Of a stretch of 64,000 nucleotides of DNA, positions 60,295-64,000 are shown one piece after another. The stretch is from contig NZ_QXJM01000023.1 of NCBI RefSeq assembly GCF_003570905.1, forward strand, positions 186,001 to 250,000, read 5' to 3'. The DNA comes from Cohnella faecalis (GTDB lineage Bacteria > Bacillota > Bacilli > Paenibacillales > Paenibacillaceae). The position numbers and the translations under genes are program-made. Every line of letters starts with the position of its first letter. Positions within the stretch are counted from its first letter, which is position 1. The notes beneath the pieces were generated by a model. That model made no database searches and was not told where the DNA came from. It worked only from the letters and a program-made list of their open reading frames with translations.

Positions 60295-61068
60295 ATGCGC
60301 ATTACGTTTTTGGGACAGGGAGACTCGCTCGGCACGCCTCGCGTCTATTGCGAATGCGAGGTGTGCGAAGAAGCGAGGAGTACGGGGCGGAACCGACGCT
60401 TTCGATCGTCATTGTGGATCGAAACGGAAGGGGAGGAGCCGTTGCTGCTCGATTGCGGACCGGATTTCCGAACGCAAATGGAACAATTGGGGGAACGGTT
60501 CGTCGGCAAGGGCTTGCTCACCCACGCGCATTTCGATCATATCGGAGGTATGGTGGAATGGGCGGATGCTTGCCGGTGGCGAGACTCATATGCTGACGTT
60601 TTCGGCCCTCGAGAGGTGTTGGACGAGGTAAGAGCCCGCTTTCCATGGTTGGAATCGCGGCTACGGATGAAGGATAACGACGGGGGAATGAGCTATGGGG
60701 AGTGGACGATTTATCCGTGGAAGGTCAATCATGGAAAGAACGGCTATTCCTATGCTTACCGCTTCGAGCATTCGGCCACAGGTCGCGCGTGGGCTTATTG
60801 TTCGGACTCGATCAATCTGAATGCCAAAGAGAAGGAGCCGCTCAATGGTTTGAATCTGCTCATACTAGGAACGAGCTATGTTGTGGAGCCTTTTCCGATG
60901 GAAACGAGGTCTCTGTACGATATGAAGGAAGGGCTTCTGCTCGTTGCGGAAGTCGGAGCTGAAACGGCGTTATTCACTCATTTGTCCCACGATGTGGACG
61001 TTCGCCGCAATTATGGTCTTCCGAATCATGTGAAGCTGGCCGAAACCGGTATGAAAGTCGATGTTTAG
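60295..61068 (+). CDS. PhnP-like metallo-beta-lactamase fold hydrolase
   Basis: A 257-residue metal-dependent hydrolase. The N-terminus MRITFLGQGDSLGTPRVYCECEVC is the PhnP-type start with cysteines, followed by LLDCGPDFRTQM and the metal motif THAHFDHIGG. Later ligands lie in VNHGKNGYSYAYRF, YCSDS and THLSHDVDV. PhnP is a cyclic phosphodiesterase; here no phn genes are nearby, so the substrate is unknown. The ATG at 60295 is preferred; AAGGAG is 12-13 bp upstream. The gene converges on thiN with a 4-bp overlap. Confidence 0.88.
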   Translation: MRITFLGQGDSLGTPRVYCECEVCEEARSTGRNRRFRSSLWIETEGEEPLLLDCGPDFRTQMEQLGERFVGKGLLTHAHFDHIGGMVEWADACRWRDSYADVFGPREVLDEVRARFPWLESRLRMKDNDGGMSYGEWTIYPWKVNHGKNGYSYAYRFEHSATGRAWAYCSDSINLNAKEKEPLNGLNLLILGTSYVVEPFPMETRSLYDMKEGLLLVAEVGAETALFTHLSHDVDVRRNYGLPNHVKLAETGMKVDV

Positions 61069-61751
61069 TCTCGACTTTTAATAACGAAAAGCTCGCCGCT
61101 GTCTATCTTAACCACTCCGGTGTTTTCCGCGATGACGTTGCTGATTCCGAGCGTCCAGCCGATTCGAAGAGTTGCGTTATGGAGCGGGTATTGGAATCCT
61201 TGCAGCTCGATGCCGGTTACTTCGGATGTCAGCGGCAAGAGCGATACGTACGGAAAACGTTCGTCCTGCGGAAGACGGCACTCGGACGTGCAAAGAAAAA
61301 TTTCATTGTGTTCGTCGATTAACGAGGCATCGCAGCCGACAGAAACAGCTTGACGAAGCAGATGCACGTTGGCTAAGCTGTGGTCAAAGCGTGTCCCAAG
61401 TCCTCCGATTATTGCGATCTGGCGGTAACCGCGTGAAAGCGCTTCGTTAAGCGCGAGCTCGGTGTCCGTCCAGTCCTTGTCGATCGCATCGAAGATGAGC
61501 AGCTCTTTGGCCGATTGGCGGATCCGCGTCATCTGGTTCGCGTCCACGGAATCGAAATCGCCGAGAGCAAGATCGGGAGCATAGCCATGCTCGACCAAAA
61601 AAGAGGCGCCGCGGTCCGCACCGATCAAAAAGTCGCTATCGCCAATATGGGGAAACGCCCAAGAACCCAGACGTCCGCCGGTAAATATGACGGCGCGCTC
61701 GGATGGTTGTCGTTCGGAATGGTTGATTAGGCTTTCGTTCTGTTCGGTCAC
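61065..61751 (-). CDS. thiN: Thiamine pyrophosphokinase
   Basis: A 228-residue enzyme making thiamine diphosphate from thiamine and ATP. Motifs: AVIFTGGRLG, FLIGADRGASFLVEHGYAPDLALGDFDSV, FDAIDKDWTDTELALNEAL and IAIIGGLGTRFDHSLANVHLL. The Asp residues of DFDS and DKDWTD bind Mg-ATP in the family. The start GTG 61751 has GGAGG 9 bp upstream. Its 3' end overlaps the convergent PhnP-like gene by 4 bp with no terminator between, unusual but possible. Divergent from the TRIC-like gene. Confidence 0.94.
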   Translation of the reverse strand: MTEQNESLINHSERQPSERAVIFTGGRLGSWAFPHIGDSDFLIGADRGASFLVEHGYAPDLALGDFDSVDANQMTRIRQSAKELLIFDAIDKDWTDTELALNEALSRGYRQIAIIGGLGTRFDHSLANVHLLRQAVSVGCDASLIDEHNEIFLCTSECRLPQDERFPYVSLLPLTSEVTGIELQGFQYPLHNATLRIGWTLGISNVIAENTGVVKIDSGELFVIKSRD

Positions 61752-61878
61752 GATGGGAATCCTCCAGCTAAGCAATAATTTCTAGTTGTCAGTATTATTC
61801 AGTATAACGGGAAAGGTTTTCGAAAGGTAGCTACAGTATCAGCTCAAGGAAATTGAGCCTTGTCGGAGGTCGTCAGCG

Positions 61879-62516
61879 TTGGAGTTGGACATGTTTCACA
61901 TCTTTAGCCTCATTGGCACGATCGCGTTCGCCGTAAGCGGCGCAATTGTGGCTATGGAAGAGGAATACGATATATTGGGAGTATTCGTTCTGGGGCTTAT
62001 TACGGCATTCGGCGGCGGAGTCGTTCGAAACTTATTGATCGGCGTTCCGGTTACGACGCTTTGGAGTCAGGGCATCTTCATCAAAACGGCGGTTATTTCC
62101 ATTATTATCGTCTTTTTTTTGCCGCTCAGTTGGATTCATCATTGGAAAAAGAGCGAAGCGTTCTTCGATGCTATCGGATTGGCCGCGTTCGCGATCCAAG
62201 GCGGTCTGTACGCAGTTGAAGCGGATTTGCCGGTTAGCGCCGTCATGGTCGCGGCCATGCTAACCGGTATCGGGGCGGGATGATCCGCGACATTATGGCA
62301 GGACGCAAGCCTCTCGTGCTTCGGGATGAAATTTACGCGGTTTGGGCGCTCCTCGCGGGGCTGTCCGTCGGCGTCGGTCCCTACCAGCGCACGTGGTTTC
62401 TGTTCGCGCTTTTTCTGTTCGTCGTCGTCTTTCGGATGCTGTCGGTTCAATATAAATGGAAGCTGCCTCGTCGGTCGTTGCGTCCGACGCAGAGCGATAC
62501 GGGAGGGGAATCATGA
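61879..62516 (+). CDS. TRIC/UPF0126 family membrane protein (single frameshift)
   Basis: Two frames join into a 212-residue protein if one G is added at GGGG 62271-62274, giving LTGIGGGMIRDIMAGRKPLVLRDEIY-type sequence. The family has two repeats of three TM helices; both repeat signatures are visible: AFGGGVVRNLLIG in the first and GIG(G)GMIRDIMAGR in the second. As written, translation stops at 62281 in the second repeat. The likely start is TTG 61879, with GGAGG ~10 bp upstream; ATG 61891 is the alternative. The bacterial family includes trimeric cation channels, but the substrate here is unproven. It overlaps the next gene by 4 bp. Confidence 0.88.
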
Positions 62517-62989
62517 GTTATTCCGTCTTGTTCGTTTGTCTTGGTAACATTTGTCGTTCGCCGATGGCGGAAGCGGTTTTCCGGGATTTGGTCGTCCACG
62601 AAAAATTAGAGAACGTCATAGCAATCGACTCCGCCGGTACGGGCGATTGGCATATTGGAAAGCCTCCTCATGAAGGAACGCGCAAAACGCTCGATCTGCA
62701 CGGCATTTCATACGATGGATTGCGGGCGCGAACGCTTGCGACGGAGGACGGAGGAAGGTTCGATCTGATCATAGCGATGGATACTCGCAATGAGCAGGAT
62801 ATCCGCGAACGCCTTGGGCTGTCGGCTCGTTCGGAAATCATTCGCTTTTTGTCGCTGCTGCCGGAAAGGGGTATGGACGACGTTCCCGATCCTTATTTCA
62901 CCGGCAATTTCGATGAGGTGTACGAGCTGGTGAAGGCCGGCTGCGAAAAACTACTCGACCGGGTCAAAAGCCGGCTGGCTCAACGTTAA
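62513..62989 (+). CDS. Low molecular weight protein tyrosine phosphatase
   Basis: A 158-residue phosphatase. The active site loop FVCLGNICRSPMAEA is CX5R, and the general-acid Asp lies in DVPDPYF. AGTGDWHIG is also typical. It resembles B. subtilis YfkJ/YwlE-type proteins; whether its target is phosphotyrosine or phosphoarginine cannot be told. The ATG at 62513 overlaps the previous stop (ATGA) and has GGGAGGGG upstream. Confidence 0.93.
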   Translation: MSYSVLFVCLGNICRSPMAEAVFRDLVVHEKLENVIAIDSAGTGDWHIGKPPHEGTRKTLDLHGISYDGLRARTLATEDGGRFDLIIAMDTRNEQDIRERLGLSARSEIIRFLSLLPERGMDDVPDPYFTGNFDEVYELVKAGCEKLLDRVKSRLAQR

Positions 62990-63012
62990 GCGACGAGGGG
63001 GTGCATAAACCA

Positions 63013-63522
63013 GTGGATCCATCATCGCAGATGGCAGGAATACCGCTGTCGAACATTAGGCTTGTAAGCGAGGAGCTTCTTGCTTCAAGGTTGGAGCAAG
63101 TGAAGCTGGTTCGCGAAGACGAGAACGAATGTTATCGGTTAGTCAAGGATTCCGATACAGGCGAGCATTATTTGCATTTCGCATCGCGCCATTTGAACCT
63201 GTCCGGGGGCTTGTCGGAAGAGCATTATCATCACCTGATGCCGCTCGATCACGACGACGTTATTTCATATGCGCTGGGAGCGGAAGTGCCTTCATACCCG
63301 GATCATTGGGAGCGCCCGTTTTTGCGCAATGGACCTCATGGCGGTTATGTGTGGTACGATCCAGGCGGATCAACCGTCGACGAGTCTGCTTATGAAGAAG
63401 CGACTGCGGCGCTGCGTGAGAAGCTGCTGAATATGAAACGAGACGGCAAAACGTCAGAGGAAGACATCAAAAAGCTATTCGAGGATGCCGAGCGGTTGTT
63501 CCCGGAGAATAGGAACGAATAG
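63013..63522 (+). CDS. Conserved protein of unknown function
   Basis: A ~169-residue acidic soluble protein. Recognisable stretches are ENECYRLVKDSDTGEHYLHFASRHLNLSGGLSEE, the histidine-rich EEHYHHLMPLDHDDVISYALG and a helical end. It has no signal peptide or TM segment. The His/Asp clusters could bind metal, but nothing proves it. I do not recognise a characterised family. GAGGGGG is 11 bp before GTG 63013; GTG 63001 is adjacent to the RBS and less likely. It follows the phosphatase by 23 bp, so they are probably one operon, ending at the terminator at 63541. Confidence 0.75.
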   Translation: MDPSSQMAGIPLSNIRLVSEELLASRLEQVKLVREDENECYRLVKDSDTGEHYLHFASRHLNLSGGLSEEHYHHLMPLDHDDVISYALGAEVPSYPDHWERPFLRNGPHGGYVWYDPGGSTVDESAYEEATAALREKLLNMKRDGKTSEEDIKKLFEDAERLFPENRNE

Positions 63523-63540
63523 TCGAAGTGGGACGGAAAT

Positions 63541-63592
63541 AAAAAAGGGCGAGCCTTGTCGAAGCTTCGTTGCTTCGCGGCTCGCCTTTTTC
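63541..63592. terminator. Bidirectional terminator
   Basis: GGCGAGCC (63548-63555) and GGCTCGCC (63579-63586) with inner GAAGC/GCTTC pairs, A run before and T run after, between convergent genes. Confidence 0.9.
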
Positions 63593-63597
63593 TTTGC

Positions 63598-64000
63598 TTA
63601 GAGCCAGCCATCAGGGCCGACAAATTCTCTTAACCCGCCGGGTATCTCATTTTGCCAAAAGCCCCACTTATGCTCGCCGGGTTTTTCGGAGTAGGAAATC
63701 GTGGCCCCTTTTTGCTCCAGAAGGGCACTCATCTTCCTGTTCAATTCGACGAAGTTATAAATTCCCGTATCGGTTTCATACGCGGTTTCCTGCAAGCCGA
63801 CGACCATCCAAATCGACAGCCAAGACAAATCGGTCTTTTCCGTCGCTTGTGCTTGCGAGCTTGCGTAAAACGCTCCGGATAAGGACAGGATTCGGGTGAA
63901 CAGATCGGGCCTCTGGAGCGCGATCGACAAGCTGACCGTTCCCCCGAGCGAATCGCCAGCAAGCAAGCGGTCTTCGACCGTACGTCTTACCGCCACTTGC
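63598..64000 (-). CDS. Esterase-like alpha/beta hydrolase (5' end outside window)
   Basis: The C-terminal ~134 residues of an esterase of the Fes/esterase-D type. The nucleophile elbow LLAGDSLGG (GxSxG) and the late His in GEHKWGFWQ are visible, with LFTRILSLSGAFYA between them. The frame is open to the right edge (the codon before the first possible start reads Gln), so the start lies outside the window. Related proteins cleave siderophore or acyl esters; the substrate is unknown. Confidence 0.85.
   Translation of the reverse strand, partial: QVAVRRTVEDRLLAGDSLGGTVSLSIALQRPDLFTRILSLSGAFYASSQAQATEKTDLSWLSIWMVVGLQETAYETDTGIYNFVELNRKMSALLEQKGATISYSEKPGEHKWGFWQNEIPGGLREFVGPDGWL

Overview
The window looks like a chromosome segment from an endospore-forming, moderately high-GC Firmicute of the Paenibacillaceae (Paenibacillus or Cohnella type). 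Evidence: sporulation genes (cotE, spoVK), Gram-positive signals (AGGAGG-type ribosome binding sites, TTG and GTG starts, sigma-A promoters), a Bacillus-type LexA box, and a gene order close to Bacillus subtilis: cotE-mutS-mutL-miaA-hfq-spoVK-hflX-ynbB-glnR-glnA, then lexA-yneA-ynzC. The genus is inferred. There are no tRNA or rRNA genes, prophage or CRISPR, and one transposase.

Layout. 1-1.7 kb: tail of a secreted amylase-like protein and a small secreted protein made of two starch-binding modules. 1.8-5.5 kb (minus): ddl-murF-alr, the D-alanine branch of peptidoglycan synthesis. 5.6-12.9 kb: small conserved proteins, a beta-carbonic anhydrase, an M32 carboxypeptidase, a chemoreceptor and an aromatic acid exporter homologue. 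13-18.6 kb: cotE, a putative amidoligase and mutS. 18.6-24.1 kb: a secreted S41 protease, mutL, a methyltransferase, miaA and hfq. 24.2-33.7 kb: class A PBP, DUF402, YdcF, spoVK, hflX, ynbB and the glnRA operon. 34.3-37.8 kb: divergent lexA/yneA with a cluster of five LexA boxes, ynzC, a membrane protein, a HAD phosphatase and acireductone dioxygenase. 38-51.8 kb: metH, a YfhP-like membrane protein, the mrfAB repair pair, a HAD phosphatase, an Fpg/Nei-type glycosylase, endonuclease IV, a small receiver protein, a thioredoxin, an ABC ATPase and an RNA methyltransferase. 51.9-55.7 kb: a Ser/Thr kinase with a degenerate P-loop domain and a two-component system. 55.8-64 kb: NlpC/P60 hydrolase, transposase, nitrilase plus two GNAT genes, PhnP-like hydrolase, thiamine pyrophosphokinase, a TRIC-like membrane protein, a low-Mr phosphatase, an unknown protein and a partial esterase.

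Genome maintenance is over-represented: mutS, mutL, lexA/yneA, mrfAB, a glycosylase and an AP endonuclease. Mismatch repair sits beside spore coat genes, and MrfAB is followed by base excision repair genes.

Three things stand out beyond ordinary annotation. (1) Seven genes (ddl, the amidoligase, mutS, thioredoxin, histidine kinase, transposase, TRIC protein) are broken by missing single bases in short homopolymers, mostly G or C. One repeat unit has the same defect. Restoring the bases gives full-length proteins, so consensus error is the likeliest cause and these genes should not be read as real pseudogenes without checking. (2) Two intergenic arrays of 51-bp tandem repeats (7.1-7.4 kb and 15.3-15.7 kb) share period and part of their sequence. 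(3) A separate 46-47-bp repeat family occurs at four places, and two inverted copies flank the transposase.
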